17,168 nt of DNA from an uncultured Armatimonadota bacterium (GCA_937875395.1 CALNCU010000115.1:1-17168), one strand, 5' to 3'; shown: positions 1 to 7,532, numbered from the stretch's first letter. The notes: generated by a model not told the origin, from the letters alone. Program-made: numbers and translations.

Positions 1-2
1 CC

Positions 3-1088
3 AATCTCTACCGCGAAGTGCTGGAAGAGAAGCAGGATATTGAACATATTATTGAAAACGCCTACGCCGGGCTTATGACGGTAAGCAAAACCGGGCGCAT
101 AATGCAGATGAACGCCCTTGCCCGCGAAGTAGCCGGTATCCGCGAATCAGACGCAAGCGGCAAACCCTACTTTGGAACCATTAAGAACAGCGCCATAACC
201 GATATGATAACCCGCGCTATCAGAAACAATGAGGAATCCGGCGGGGAGGTATCCATCCTGCTCTCCGGCAACAAGGAGGAGCGCATCTTTCAGGCGCAGA
301 CGGCCATTGTCCGCGGAGAGGACAGGCGTACCGTAGGCACGGTGCTTATTTTAAATGATATAACAGAGATACGTAGCGTGGAGCGCATGAAAACCGCCTT
401 TGTCTCCACGGTCTCCCATGAACTAAGAACGCCCCTCACCTCTATCAAGGGTTTCATCTCCACCCTGCTTGATGATAATGAAGGCTACTATGACAAGGCC
501 ACCCAGCAGGAGTTTTACGAGATTATAGATACAGAATGCGACAGGCTAACCCGGCTGATAACAGATCTTTTGAGCGTCTCCCGGATAGAGGCCGGCCGTG
601 CCCTTGATCTTAAGCTTGCCATGGTGCATATGCCGGAGATTGTAGAGAAGGTGGTAAAGACCCAGAGGGCCCTCTCAGATAAGCATACTTTTAAGGTAGA
701 ACTTGACGAGATGCCCAAAGTTATAGCCGACCCGGATAAGCTGGACCAGATTTTGAACAATCTTCTAACAAATGCCGTTAAGTACTCTCCCGATGGCGGG
801 CAGATTACCATAAAAGCCCATCAAACGGAATCCGGCATAGAGATAAGCGTTACAGATGAGGGAATGGGTATTCCCAAGGATCACCTTCCCAAAATCTTTG
901 AACGCTTCCACAGAGTGGACAACCGCGATACGCGCCGGGTGGGCGGCACCGGAATAGGACTCTATCTGGTAAAACACCTGACCCAGGCGCACGGCGGTAC
1001 CGTACGGGTTGAGAGCGAGCTTGGCAAGGGATCAACCTTTACCATCTTTCTGCCCAGGGAGCCCGTAAAAGAAGAACAGAAAGTCTGA
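3..1088 (+). CDS. Sensor histidine kinase, C-terminal part (PAS-HisKA-HATPase), truncated by the window edge
   Basis: This is the cytoplasmic end of a two-component sensor kinase. The frame is open to the window edge, so the true start lies outside; a GTG at 18 is in frame but is unlikely to be the start. Counting from that GTG, a PAS fold covers about residues 8-118. The HisKA dimerisation box SHELRTPLTSIKGF follows, with phospho-acceptor His134. The ATPase domain has the N box LLTNAVKY (Asn252), G1 DEGMG (280-284), the F box with FERF (294-297), and G2 GGTGIGL (309-315). All catalytic boxes are intact, so the kinase should be active. The layout resembles PhoR/WalK-type kinases, whose N-terminal membrane sensor would be upstream. 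The partner regulator is not visible and the signal is unknown. dut follows after 11 nt and may be co-transcribed. Confidence 0.93.
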   Translation, partial: NLYREVLEEKQDIEHIIENAYAGLMTVSKTGRIMQMNALAREVAGIRESDASGKPYFGTIKNSAITDMITRAIRNNEESGGEVSILLSGNKEERIFQAQTAIVRGEDRRTVGTVLILNDITEIRSVERMKTAFVSTVSHELRTPLTSIKGFISTLLDDNEGYYDKATQQEFYEIIDTECDRLTRLITDLLSVSRIEAGRALDLKLAMVHMPEIVEKVVKTQRALSDKHTFKVELDEMPKVIADPDKLDQILNNLLTNAVKYSPDGGQITIKAHQTESGIEISVTDEGMGIPKDHLPKIFERFHRVDNRDTRRVGGTGIGLYLVKHLTQAHGGTVRVESELGKGSTFTIFLPREPVKEEQKV

Positions 1089-1099
1089 GGTTATTCAAA

Positions 1100-1555
1100 A
1101 TGCTCCACAGCCCCGTCAAAGTGCTGGTGCAAAGAATCCCCGGCACGGAGGACCTTCCTCTTCCGTCCTACGCCACATCCGGCTCCGCCGGCGTTGATCT
1201 TCTGGCGGCGGTTGAAGAAGAGACCGTGCTTGCCCCCATGGATAGAAAGCTCATCTCCACCGGTATTATGGCAGCAATCCCGGAAGGTTTTGAAGGCCAG
1301 GTCAGGCCAAGGAGCGGCCTTGCACTAAGGCACGGGATAAGCATAGTAAACGCCCCGGGCACCATAGATTCCGATTACCGCGGAGAGATAAAGGTAATTA
1401 TGACAAACCTTGGAGAAGAACCGTTTGTTATAAAAAGGGGAGACAGAATTGCACAGCTTGTAATCTGCCCCGTTGTACAGGCAGCCCTTTTAGAAGTAGA
1501 CGAACTCCCCAATACCTTCCGCGGCGGCGGCGGATTTGGGCATACAGGGGTTTAA
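1100..1555 (+). CDS. dut: dUTP diphosphatase (dUTPase)
   Basis: Hydrolyses dUTP to dUMP and pyrophosphate. This keeps uracil out of DNA and supplies dUMP for thymidylate synthesis. The 151 residues match the usual length of trimeric dUTPases. All five family motifs are present: I TSGSAGVDL (27-35), II PRSGLALRHGI (70-80), III GTIDSDYRGEI (87-97) with the probable catalytic Asp90 and the uracil-stacking Tyr93, IV GDRIAQL (114-120), and V RGGGGFGHTG (141-150), which closes over the active site of the neighbouring subunit. The ATG has a modest Shine-Dalgarno sequence (GAGG) about 8 nt upstream. It lies 11 nt after the histidine kinase gene, so the two are probably one transcript. No clear terminator follows. 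Confidence 0.97.
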   Translation: MLHSPVKVLVQRIPGTEDLPLPSYATSGSAGVDLLAAVEEETVLAPMDRKLISTGIMAAIPEGFEGQVRPRSGLALRHGISIVNAPGTIDSDYRGEIKVIMTNLGEEPFVIKRGDRIAQLVICPVVQAALLEVDELPNTFRGGGGFGHTGV

Positions 1556-1769
1556 CGCCAGGCTAAACTTACTTTTGACCCTTTGCAGCTCTCCGGAGAT
1601 TAGCTCTTTACAGAAAGACTGTCTGCCAGTATCCGCCAAAAATTTCACGTATTTCAACACATGCAAAGGCTTAATCCTGATTCATCCGTCCCCAAAGTGG
1701 GTAAACAAGGTACCAGGACTTGTGTAACACCCGGGCGCTAAACAAATCCATCGCCTGCTTAGAAGGGAT

Positions 1770-1798
1770 TTGACTGCCTGATATCAACGTGCTACACT
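1770..1798 (+). promoter_or_regulatory. Sigma-70-type promoter for the 68-residue membrane protein gene
   Basis: TTGACT at 1770-1775 and TACACT at 1793-1798 are separated by 17 nt, a good match to the -35/-10 consensus. The predicted start site near 1805 gives a leader of about 37 nt before the ATG at 1842. The rest of the 286-nt gap after dut (1556-1841) shows no convincing ORF, RNA gene or strong hairpin. Confidence 0.6.
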
Positions 1799-1841
1799 CA
1801 AATTGGTCCATCAAAACTGCATCCTCAAGGAGGAGAAATTG

Positions 1842-2048
1842 ATGACTAATACTCAAAAAGGGAATGGTGAATTAAGCCCTGCAACCGCTACAATTATTAT
1901 TGTAGTTGCCGTGCTGGTTATCGGTTTTATTGGATGGTTCTTCTACTTTAAAGAGCCAGCACCGCCTCCGGTTACGGGCGCGTCCAGCGGCGCCTCCATG
2001 ATGCCGGGGCCGGAAGCTCCGCCGCCGCCTGTGGCGCCTGCAAGATAG
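1842..2048 (+). CDS. Small single-span membrane protein with a proline-rich tail, function unknown
   Basis: I do not recognise this 68-residue protein. It has a short polar N-terminus (1-14), one strongly hydrophobic helix at about 16-36 (rich in Ile/Val and ending in WFFYF), then a Pro/Gly/Ala-rich tail (39-68) with PAPPPV and PPPPVAP runs and no cysteines. This suggests a membrane-anchored tail, possibly a small scaffold or subunit; its topology is ambiguous because both flanks carry few charges. The start is the ATG at 1842, with the excellent Shine-Dalgarno AAGGAGG at 1827-1833. An in-frame TTG at 1803 lies upstream of that site and is rejected. A good promoter precedes the gene and a strong terminator follows it, so it is an independent one-gene unit and likely genuinely expressed. 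Confidence 0.75.
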   Translation: MTNTQKGNGELSPATATIIIVVAVLVIGFIGWFFYFKEPAPPPVTGASSGASMMPGPEAPPPPVAPAR

Positions 2049-2057
2049 TTTGCAAGA

Positions 2058-2085
2058 AGGGGCACGGCAGCGTGCCCCTCTTTTT
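2058..2085 (+). terminator. Rho-independent terminator after the 68-residue membrane protein gene
   Basis: A perfect 9-bp stem (AGGGGCACG at 2058-2066 with CGTGCCCCT at 2071-2079) closes a GCAG tetraloop. A T-rich tail (CTTTTT) follows. It starts 9 nt after the stop codon. Confidence 0.88.
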
Positions 2086-2114
2086 GTGCAGACCACCTGT
2101 GAAAAGGAAAGTAA

Positions 2115-2738
2115 TTGATTAAAGGAATTTACGTTATAACAGACCCATACCTTGCCTCCGGAAGAGGGCATATAGATATAACGCAGGCCGCGCTCTGCGG
2201 CGGCGCAGCCATTATTCAGCTAAGAGATAAAACGGCTTCGGATAAAGACCTTCTCCCCGTTGCCCGGGAGATGCAGAGGCTTTGCAAAGAGTCCGGCGCC
2301 CTTTTTATTGTTAACGACAGGGTGGATGTTGCGCTTCTTTGCGGAGCCGGCGGCATACACGTTGGGCAGAGCGACCATCCGGCAGGGGAGCTGAGGCGTC
2401 TCTTTGAGGGCAAAATACTGGGAGTCTCTGCAGGTACGGAAGAAGAGGCAAAGGCCGCCGCCCAAGCCGGCGCAGATTATATTGGCGTTGGACCCATCTT
2501 TGCCACCACCACAAAAAAAGATGCCGGCCCGGTTCTTTGCAAGGATGAAATGGAGCGCATTAAGTGCGCCGCCGGGGGGATTCCCGTTGTGGCAATAGGC
2601 GGAATCACCCGGGAAAACCTTGCAGAAGTTGCAGCCCTTGGGGTTGAAAGCGCCGCTGTAATCTCCGCCGTGGTTGCATCCCCCAACATGGAAGAGGCCA
2701 CCAGAAGGCTTGTTCAAATATGGCAGGCATCTAATTGA
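2115..2738 (+). CDS. thiE: Thiamine-phosphate synthase
   Basis: Joins hydroxymethylpyrimidine diphosphate with thiazole phosphate to give thiamine phosphate, the coupling step of vitamin B1 synthesis. At 207 residues it is a normal-length TIM barrel. Recognisable blocks are QLRDK (35-39), FIVNDRVDVALLCGAGGIHVG (64-84, with the HVGQSD site following), DYIGVGPIFATTTK (121-134) and the phosphate-binding loop VVAIGGI (158-164). The start is a TTG: an in-frame TAA sits immediately before it (2112-2114), and the next Met (residue 53) would remove the QLRDK block. A purine-rich site, AAAGGA at 2105-2110, precedes the TTG. No other thiamine gene and no TPP riboswitch are visible nearby. It converges with prmA, leaving 12 nt between the stop codons. 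Confidence 0.96.
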   Translation: MIKGIYVITDPYLASGRGHIDITQAALCGGAAIIQLRDKTASDKDLLPVAREMQRLCKESGALFIVNDRVDVALLCGAGGIHVGQSDHPAGELRRLFEGKILGVSAGTEEEAKAAAQAGADYIGVGPIFATTTKKDAGPVLCKDEMERIKCAAGGIPVVAIGGITRENLAEVAALGVESAAVISAVVASPNMEEATRRLVQIWQASN

Positions 2739-2744
2739 AGCAGC

Positions 2745-2766
2745 GGCAAGCTACCTTGCCTTTATT
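2745..2766 (+). terminator. Possible weak terminator after thiE
   Basis: GGCAAG (2745-2750) and CTTGCC (2755-2760) form a 6-bp stem with a 4-nt loop, followed by TTTATT. The stem is short and lies partly inside the 3' end of the convergent prmA, so this is only suggestive. Confidence 0.3.
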
Positions 2767-3611
2767 GCCACAAGGGCCACCCACTCGCCCTCCTGCAGCT
2801 TCTCTTTAATATCAAATCCTTCGTTTTTAAGGACCTGTTCCACGTTAAAGGATTTGCCCTCCGTAATCCCGGAGGCAATAAGTATGCCGCCAAGTTTAAG
2901 CAGGCCGCTAATGGCTTCGGCGTTCTCCATAATAGTTTCGGCAACTATGTTTGCCGTAACTATGTCTGCCTGTTTGTTTATAAAGGCCGGGCTTTCCGCC
3001 TGATGCACCTCTGTGCGCTCGTCCGTGTTGTTTCTTACAACGTTTTCTCTGGCGGCCTTAACTGCAATAGGGTCGGAATCAAAGGCAATAACCAGCGCAG
3101 CCCCCAGTTTGACCGCGGCAATGGCAAGAATTCCGGAGCCTGTTCCAAAATCCACCACAAGCCGGCGGGGGTGCATGTACTTCTCCAGCGCTATAAGGCA
3201 GAGGCGTGTTGTTGCGTGGTTTCCGGTGCCAAACGCCATGCCCGGATCAAGCTCTATTACTATATCTCCCCTCTCCGGGGCGTAGTCCTCCCAGGTGGGC
3301 TTTACTACAAGGTGCGCTCCTGCGCGGGTGGTGTGGAAGTACTGCTTCCAGGATTCCGCCCAGTCCTGATCTTCTACAGTATTTACGGTAACATCTCCGG
3401 CGGAAAGCCCAAAATCGGGGAGCCTGTGCAGCTCCTCTTTCACGGCGAGAAGCCGGGCTTCAAGCCGGTCGTCTTCCGGAAGATAGCATTTAACCTCTAC
3501 GGGGGCCTCCCCCTTCAGGGCTACTCCGGTGCAACCGTTTCTTATTAAAATATCTGCAACCGCATCCTGCGCTTGCGCTGTTGTTTCAATCTTGATCTCT
3601 GCCCAACGCAT
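2751..3611 (-). CDS. prmA: Ribosomal protein L11 methyltransferase
   Basis: A SAM-dependent enzyme that methylates lysines and the N-terminus of ribosomal protein L11. Its 286 residues are close to the E. coli length. The N-terminal part (about 1-80) is the substrate-recognition domain of the family. It is followed by the PrmA signature DPGMAFGTGNHATT (122-135), the SAM-binding loop VVDFGTGSGILAIAA (152-166), the acidic residue region FDSDPIAV (177-184) and the ANIVAE motif (220-225). The ATG has a purine-rich GAAAGGCAGG upstream. dnaJ lies 144 nt upstream on the same strand, and dnaJ-prmA order is well known from heat-shock operons of Firmicutes. The gap between them holds a 7-bp inverted repeat (GCTTGAA at 3702-3708, TTCAAGC at 3717-3723) without a T-tract, so read-through is plausible. 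Confidence 0.96.
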   Translation of the reverse strand: MRWAEIKIETTAQAQDAVADILIRNGCTGVALKGEAPVEVKCYLPEDDRLEARLLAVKEELHRLPDFGLSAGDVTVNTVEDQDWAESWKQYFHTTRAGAHLVVKPTWEDYAPERGDIVIELDPGMAFGTGNHATTRLCLIALEKYMHPRRLVVDFGTGSGILAIAAVKLGAALVIAFDSDPIAVKAARENVVRNNTDERTEVHQAESPAFINKQADIVTANIVAETIMENAEAISGLLKLGGILIASGITEGKSFNVEQVLKNEGFDIKEKLQEGEWVALVAIKAR

Positions 3612-3755
3612 AAGGCCTGCCTTTCAGGCAAGTACCGGCAGCTCACCAGACCGGATAACACTTAGGCTGTAGAGTGCAAAGCACGCCGCTGCCGAAGCCT
3701 TGCTTGAACTTGCAAATTCAAGCTTACAGAGTACTAGCCTAATTTGGTGAAGTAC

Positions 3756-4874
3756 CTACTTGCCAAGTAATTTTTCAAAGAAACTCTTGCTCTCTTCAGG
3801 GTTTAGGGTTATGCCTGCGGAATCTGCAAATTTCAGGAGCATCTGTTTTTGCTCATCCGTAAGCTTTGTTGGAGTTACGGCCCTTACAATTACATACTGG
3901 TTGCCGCGAGCGCCCGAGTTTATGTTTGGTATGCCCTTGCCTTTAAGTTTAAAAGAGTGCCCCGTCTGCGTGCCTTCGGGGATATGCAGGTTGCTCTTTC
4001 CGTTAAGCACGGGGACTTCTATGGTGTCTCCAAGGGCAAGCTGAATAAAGCTTACGGGTATCTCGCAGAAGATATCATCGCCACGCCGCTCAAAGATTTG
4101 GTGCGTGCGCACGCGAATACGCACGTACAGATCGCCGGAAGGCCCGCCGCGCAGGCCGGAATCGCCCGCCCCGCGGATGCGCATGGTGTTTCCGGATTCC
4201 ACGCCTGCAGGGATGGTTACCTTGTGTTTTGCGCTCACTCTGTTGCGCCCCTGCCCGTGACATTTTTCGCAGGGATCTTTTATTATGCGGCCTTCTCCCC
4301 GGCAGATTGGGCAGGTTGTGACTGTGGAGAATGACCCCAGTATGGTCTGCTGGCTCTGCCGAACCTGGCCTGTTCCGCCGCACTGGCGGCAGGTCTCCGG
4401 CGAGCTTCCGGCGCGGGCGCCCGTGCCGGAGCAGACATCACAGAGCTCCTGCCTTGCATAGCTTAAGGTCTTTTCCACGCCTTGCGCGGCCTCTTCAAGG
4501 GTCATATCTACATCGGCCTGAATATCGGCGCCGGCCTGGCCCCCGGAGTGCGTGCGTGCGTCGCCCCGCATGCCGCCTCCAAAGAACATGTCAAAGATAT
4601 CTCCAAAGCCGCCCATATCGCCAAAACCGAAACCGGCGTCTCCGGCGCGTGCGCCCGCATGGCCGTAGGCATCATACGCACGGCGCTTGTCTGCATTGGA
4701 GAGGACCTCGTAGGCCTCGCTCAGCTCCTTGAACTTTTCCTCGGCCTCGTTGTTGCCCGGGTTTACATCCGGGTGGTACTTTCTGGCCAGGCGGCGGTAA
4801 GCCTTTTTTATCTCTTCAGAGGAGGCGTTCTTCTCTATTCCTAATACTTCGTAATAATCTCTTTTTCCGGACAT
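3756..4874 (-). CDS. dnaJ: Chaperone protein DnaJ (Hsp40)
   Basis: Co-chaperone that delivers unfolded protein to DnaK and stimulates its ATPase. The 372 residues show full type I architecture. The J domain (1-70) has its HPD motif at 34-36. A Gly/Phe-rich linker follows (FGFGDMGGFGDIFDMFFGGG). Four CxxCxGxG zinc repeats (CDVCSGTG, CRQCGGTG, CPICRGEG, CEKCHGQG; about 145-209) precede the C-terminal substrate-binding domains. I chose the ATG at 4874 because MSGKRDYYEVLG is the normal family start. An in-frame TTG at 4901 sits in the T-rich tail of a terminator-like hairpin and is unlikely. No strong Shine-Dalgarno is visible for either start. hrcA, grpE and dnaK are absent from the neighbourhood and there is no CIRCE element; rpoZ is the upstream neighbour. 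Confidence 0.96.
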   Translation of the reverse strand: MSGKRDYYEVLGIEKNASSEEIKKAYRRLARKYHPDVNPGNNEAEEKFKELSEAYEVLSNADKRRAYDAYGHAGARAGDAGFGFGDMGGFGDIFDMFFGGGMRGDARTHSGGQAGADIQADVDMTLEEAAQGVEKTLSYARQELCDVCSGTGARAGSSPETCRQCGGTGQVRQSQQTILGSFSTVTTCPICRGEGRIIKDPCEKCHGQGRNRVSAKHKVTIPAGVESGNTMRIRGAGDSGLRGGPSGDLYVRIRVRTHQIFERRGDDIFCEIPVSFIQLALGDTIEVPVLNGKSNLHIPEGTQTGHSFKLKGKGIPNINSGARGNQYVIVRAVTPTKLTDEQKQMLLKFADSAGITLNPEESKSFFEKLLGK

Positions 4875-4898
4875 GTTAGATAAGTCACGCTTTCTCTT

Positions 4899-4931
4899 CA
4901 AAATTAAAGGGACTCACAGAAGTGAATCCCT
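4899..4931 (-). terminator. Terminator-like hairpin between rpoZ and dnaJ, possible attenuator
   Basis: Read on the - strand, AGGGATTCAC (4931-4922) pairs with GTGAGTCCCT (4917-4908) as a 10-bp stem with one T-G pair and a TTCT loop, followed by TTAATTTT. On the + strand the same stem has a C-A mismatch, so it is better on the transcribed strand of rpoZ-dnaJ. An upstream CTCACAG (4953-4947) could pair with CTGTGAG (4919-4913), which overlaps the loop and 3' arm. This would give two mutually exclusive folds. Confidence 0.6.
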
Positions 4932-4993
4932 GAAAAATAGTACAGCCTGTGAGGGTTTATGCCGCATGCGGCACATCTTCCCTTAATGGACTA

Positions 4994-5344
4994 TTATTCG
5001 GCCTCTTCCTCCGACTCGTTATCGGAATCAGTCTCCGTATCCTCTTCGGCATCATCTTCAAGGCCGGCATCCGGAACTTTAAGCAGCTCCGCCGTTTTGC
5101 TTATTGCCGGCTTGGATGGAGCTTCATGCTGTTGTTCTTCCAGCTCCTCCGGAGAAGGAGCGACCATTGTGAGCTTGCCCTGCTTGATCTCTTCAAGCGC
5201 GCAGGTTACGGAATTGGTGGATTTGCATTCCACTAATAGCGGCGAACCTTCTCTAATCTGCTTCGCGCGCTTGGCCACTGCTATAACCAGCGAGTACCTG
5301 CTCTGTAGTTTTTTATCCTGTTCCTTGCTTGGTGAGTTAGCCAT
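4994..5344 (-). CDS. rpoZ: RNA polymerase omega subunit with a long acidic tail
   Basis: The omega subunit helps assemble and stabilise RNA polymerase by clamping the beta-prime subunit. Of the 116 residues, about the first 60 carry the family signature: SRYSLVIAVAKRAKQI (15-30) and STNSVTCALEEI..GKL (42-58). The remainder is an extension, and its last 26 residues contain 15 Asp/Glu. E. coli omega has about 91 residues, so this protein is longer than usual. The ATG at 5344 is chosen because GAGGG lies about 10 nt upstream; an in-frame TTG at 5353 is too close to that site. It is the first gene after the promoter at 5440-5469, with a leader of about 90 nt, and is followed by a hairpin before dnaJ. 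Acidic tails vary in this family and the role of this one is unknown. Confidence 0.9.
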   Translation of the reverse strand: MANSPSKEQDKKLQSRYSLVIAVAKRAKQIREGSPLLVECKSTNSVTCALEEIKQGKLTMVAPSPEELEEQQHEAPSKPAISKTAELLKVPDAGLEDDAEEDTETDSDNESEEEAE

Positions 5345-5674
5345 TATTATCAATCCCTCGCATTAGATTATTATTTCAATCAGCAATTATCCTAAGCCTG
5401 CCGATAAGAAGCTTTTCTTAAGAAGACGGACAGCATTACATTATACTCGCCCCATTGCAATTCTGTCAAACTTTACCGGAGGAGGTTTATAGGCTCCTCA
5501 CCAAAGATTTATTGTAGCAGACCGGAGATCTGTAGATAACCATAACGCCGTCTTTAAAAGGCAGCTTACGGGTATTGTGGCACCTGCCGCACCTATTGTC
5601 AAGGCAATGCAAGTTATATACCAGGTCCCTTGTGGGTATATATATTAACATCCAATAAATAACAGGAGAGATTT
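5345..5674. other. Divergent intergenic region between rpoZ and polX
   Basis: About 330 nt without a credible gene. It holds the rpoZ promoter and leader (about 5345-5469). The leader contains an AT-rich self-complementary stretch around TAAGAAGCTTTTCTTA (5405-5420). Further right is a 6-bp inverted repeat, GAGGAG (5479-5484) with CTCCTC (5494-5499). The polX side (5500-5674) has AT-rich patches (TTATATA, TATATATATTAA) near 5614-5647, but I could not find a -35/-10 pair at acceptable spacing. The polX promoter must lie here or be non-canonical. I see no RNA gene. Confidence 0.5.
5440..5469 (-). promoter_or_regulatory. Strong sigma-70 promoter for rpoZ
   Basis: On the - strand a perfect TTGACA (5469-5464) and a perfect TATAAT (5445-5440) are separated by 18 nt. 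Transcription should start near 5433 and run into rpoZ. Both hexamers match consensus exactly; only the spacer is 1 nt longer than ideal. Confidence 0.8.
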
Positions 5675-7420
5675 ATGCCGGGTGCAGAAAACGCAGCTAC
5701 AGTAGAATTTCTGGATAACATAGCAGATATGCTTGAGATAAAGGGAGAGAACACCTTCCGCGTGCGCGCATACCGGGACGCAGCAAGGCAGATAGAAAAC
5801 CTTACAGAAGATATACAAGACATCCTCCGCAGGGGAGAACTCCGCAGCATCCCCGGCATAGGAGAAGGAATTGCAGAAAAGCTTACGGAGTTTTTAACAA
5901 CAGGGCATTCAGAGTACTATGAAAACCTTAAAAAGCAGGTAAACCCAGGAGTGGCGGAGCTTCTTACAGTGCCCGGAATAGGCCCCAAAAAGGCCCGGCT
6001 CTTCTTTGATGCGCTGGGCATAGATTCCGTGGAGAAGCTTCAAGAAGCGGCGCGCGCCCACCGGCTCTCTTCCCTTCCCCGGATAGGGGAAAAGACGGAG
6101 GCGAATATTCTTGCCTCTATAGAGCGTATGCGCGGACGCGGGGGCCGCACCCCTCTTGCACCGGCATACCGCGCCGCAGAGAAGTTTCTTCTGCAGCTGC
6201 GGGAGTTCCCGGAGGTGGAAAAGGCCGATCTTGCCGGAAGCTTAAGGCGCATGAGAGAGACTATTGGAGACCTTGATCTTATTGCCGCCTCCAACCAGCC
6301 GGAAGCGGTGGTAGACCGGTTTGTGCATCTCCCAAGCGCCATAAGCATCCTTGCCCAAGGCCCCACAAAAGGCTCCATTATAACAAGCGGGAACCTTCAG
6401 GTGGATTTAAGAGTAGTCAAGCCGGAGGAATACGGCGCGGGCCTGCAATATTTCACCGGCTCTAAGCCGCACAATATACGGATAAGAACCATCGCCGAAG
6501 GGAAGGGGCTTAAGGTAAACGAATACGGAATCTTTAAGGCAGACGGAGAGCGTATTGCGGGCGAGACGGAAGAGAGCATGTACCGGGCGCTGGGCCTCTT
6601 ATGGATGCCCCCGGAGCTAAGGGAGGACAGGGGCGAGATAGAGGCCGCAAGGGAGGGCGCCCTGCCCAGACTTGTGGAACCCTCGCACATAAAAGGCGAT
6701 CTGCACGTCCATACAGATTGGAGCGACGGCGCAAACTCGCCGGAAGAGATGATAGAAGCGGCGCGCTCCCGCGGCTACCAGTACATAGCCATCTCAGATC
6801 ACTCCGTCTCCATGGGGTTCATCCACGGGCTTACGCAGGAACGCATACAAGAGCAGAGAGCGCTCATTCAAACCCTGCAAAAGAAGTACCCCCAGATAAA
6901 GATACTGCACGGGATAGAGGTAAACATCCGGGGAGACGGCTCGCTGGATTATGACGACCAGACGCTGGCAGGCTTTGATGTGGTAACGGCAAGCGTTCAC
7001 AGCGGCCTGGGCATGAATAAGCAGAAGATGACGGAACGGATAATCCGGGCTATCCGAAACCCTTACGTCAATATATTCGGCCACCCTACCGGAAGGATAA
7101 TAGGCAAAAGAGAACCCTATGAAGTAGACCTGGAAGCCGTCATCCGCACAGCAACAGAGACGGGGGTTGCGCTTGAGATTAACTCCCAGACAGATAGATT
7201 GGATCTTAAAGATACGGATGCCCGCCTTGCCAGGGACATGGGGGCAGGCCTCTGCATAAACTCTGATGCGCATGCGGCAGACCAGCTTGATCTTATGTTT
7301 TTTGGAGTAGAAACAGCGCGGCGCGGCTGGGTTACGCCCGGCGATGTCTTAAATGCGCTGCCCCTGAACCTCCTTCTTTCCCGGCTGGCCAAGCCCGGAC
7401 AGGTAAGAAGAGTCGCCTAG
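5675..7420 (+). CDS. polX: DNA polymerase/3'-5' exonuclease PolX (family X polymerase plus PHP domain)
   Basis: A DNA-repair enzyme that fills short gaps (polymerase X) and trims or processes ends (PHP nuclease). Its 581 residues compare with about 570 in Bacillus subtilis. Helix-hairpin-helix DNA-binding loops are visible as SIPGIGEGIAEKL (58-70) and TVPGIGPKKARLF (98-110), with a weaker third at 133-146. The polymerase palm has AGSLRRMRETIGDLDLIA with Asp199 and Asp201, and the third metal ligand Asp244 in QVDLRV. The PHP domain (about 340-575) keeps the metal-binding set: HVH (344-346), SDH (374-376), GIEVN with Glu415, VHSG with His442, GHPTGR with His470 and SDAH (530-533). Both activities therefore look intact. 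The ATG has the Shine-Dalgarno AGGAGAG. The gene stands alone, divergent from rpoZ and followed by a stem-loop at 7434-7471. Confidence 0.96.
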   Translation: MPGAENAATVEFLDNIADMLEIKGENTFRVRAYRDAARQIENLTEDIQDILRRGELRSIPGIGEGIAEKLTEFLTTGHSEYYENLKKQVNPGVAELLTVPGIGPKKARLFFDALGIDSVEKLQEAARAHRLSSLPRIGEKTEANILASIERMRGRGGRTPLAPAYRAAEKFLLQLREFPEVEKADLAGSLRRMRETIGDLDLIAASNQPEAVVDRFVHLPSAISILAQGPTKGSIITSGNLQVDLRVVKPEEYGAGLQYFTGSKPHNIRIRTIAEGKGLKVNEYGIFKADGERIAGETEESMYRALGLLWMPPELREDRGEIEAAREGALPRLVEPSHIKGDLHVHTDWSDGANSPEEMIEAARSRGYQYIAISDHSVSMGFIHGLTQERIQEQRALIQTLQKKYPQIKILHGIEVNIRGDGSLDYDDQTLAGFDVVTASVHSGLGMNKQKMTERIIRAIRNPYVNIFGHPTGRIIGKREPYEVDLEAVIRTATETGVALEINSQTDRLDLKDTDARLARDMGAGLCINSDAHAADQLDLMFFGVETARRGWVTPGDVLNALPLNLLLSRLAKPGQVRRVA

Positions 7421-7433
7421 CAAGGCATGCGGA

Positions 7434-7471
7434 CCGCAGATTTACTCTGCCTAGCGGAGGTGAATCTGCGG
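7434..7471 (+). other. Stem-loop after polX, without a T-tract
   Basis: CCGCAGATT (7434-7442) and AATCTGCGG (7463-7471) form a perfect 9-bp stem that can extend inward with A-T, C-G and wobble pairs. No T-run follows on either strand. It could protect the 3' end of the polX message or act in termination without a U-tract. Confidence 0.45.
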
Positions 7472-7532
7472 CCGCGCCAGAGCAAAATAGACCGCCGGAA
7501 ACCCGCCTTCCTCCCTTGAAGCCAAATTTAGC

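Noticed and set aside
1536..1727. 63-codon open frame overlapping the end of dut
   Set aside because: It begins inside dut with no ribosome binding site and has no recognisable content; the region is better read as non-coding.
2049..2114. TPP riboswitch before thiE
   Set aside because: Only about 60 nt are available, mostly taken by a terminator, and the conserved thi-box sequence is absent.
4875..4901. Nine-residue longer DnaJ starting at TTG 4901
   Set aside because: The TTG lies in the T-rich tail of the hairpin and has no ribosome binding site; the family start is at the ATG 4874.
4875..4993. CIRCE heat-shock operator upstream of dnaJ
   Set aside because: The inverted repeat here does not match TTAGCACTC-N9-GAGTGCTAA and behaves as a terminator hairpin.
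5596..5620. Promoter for polX (TTGTCA and TATATA)
   Set aside because: The hexamers are only 12-13 nt apart, too close for a sigma-70 promoter.
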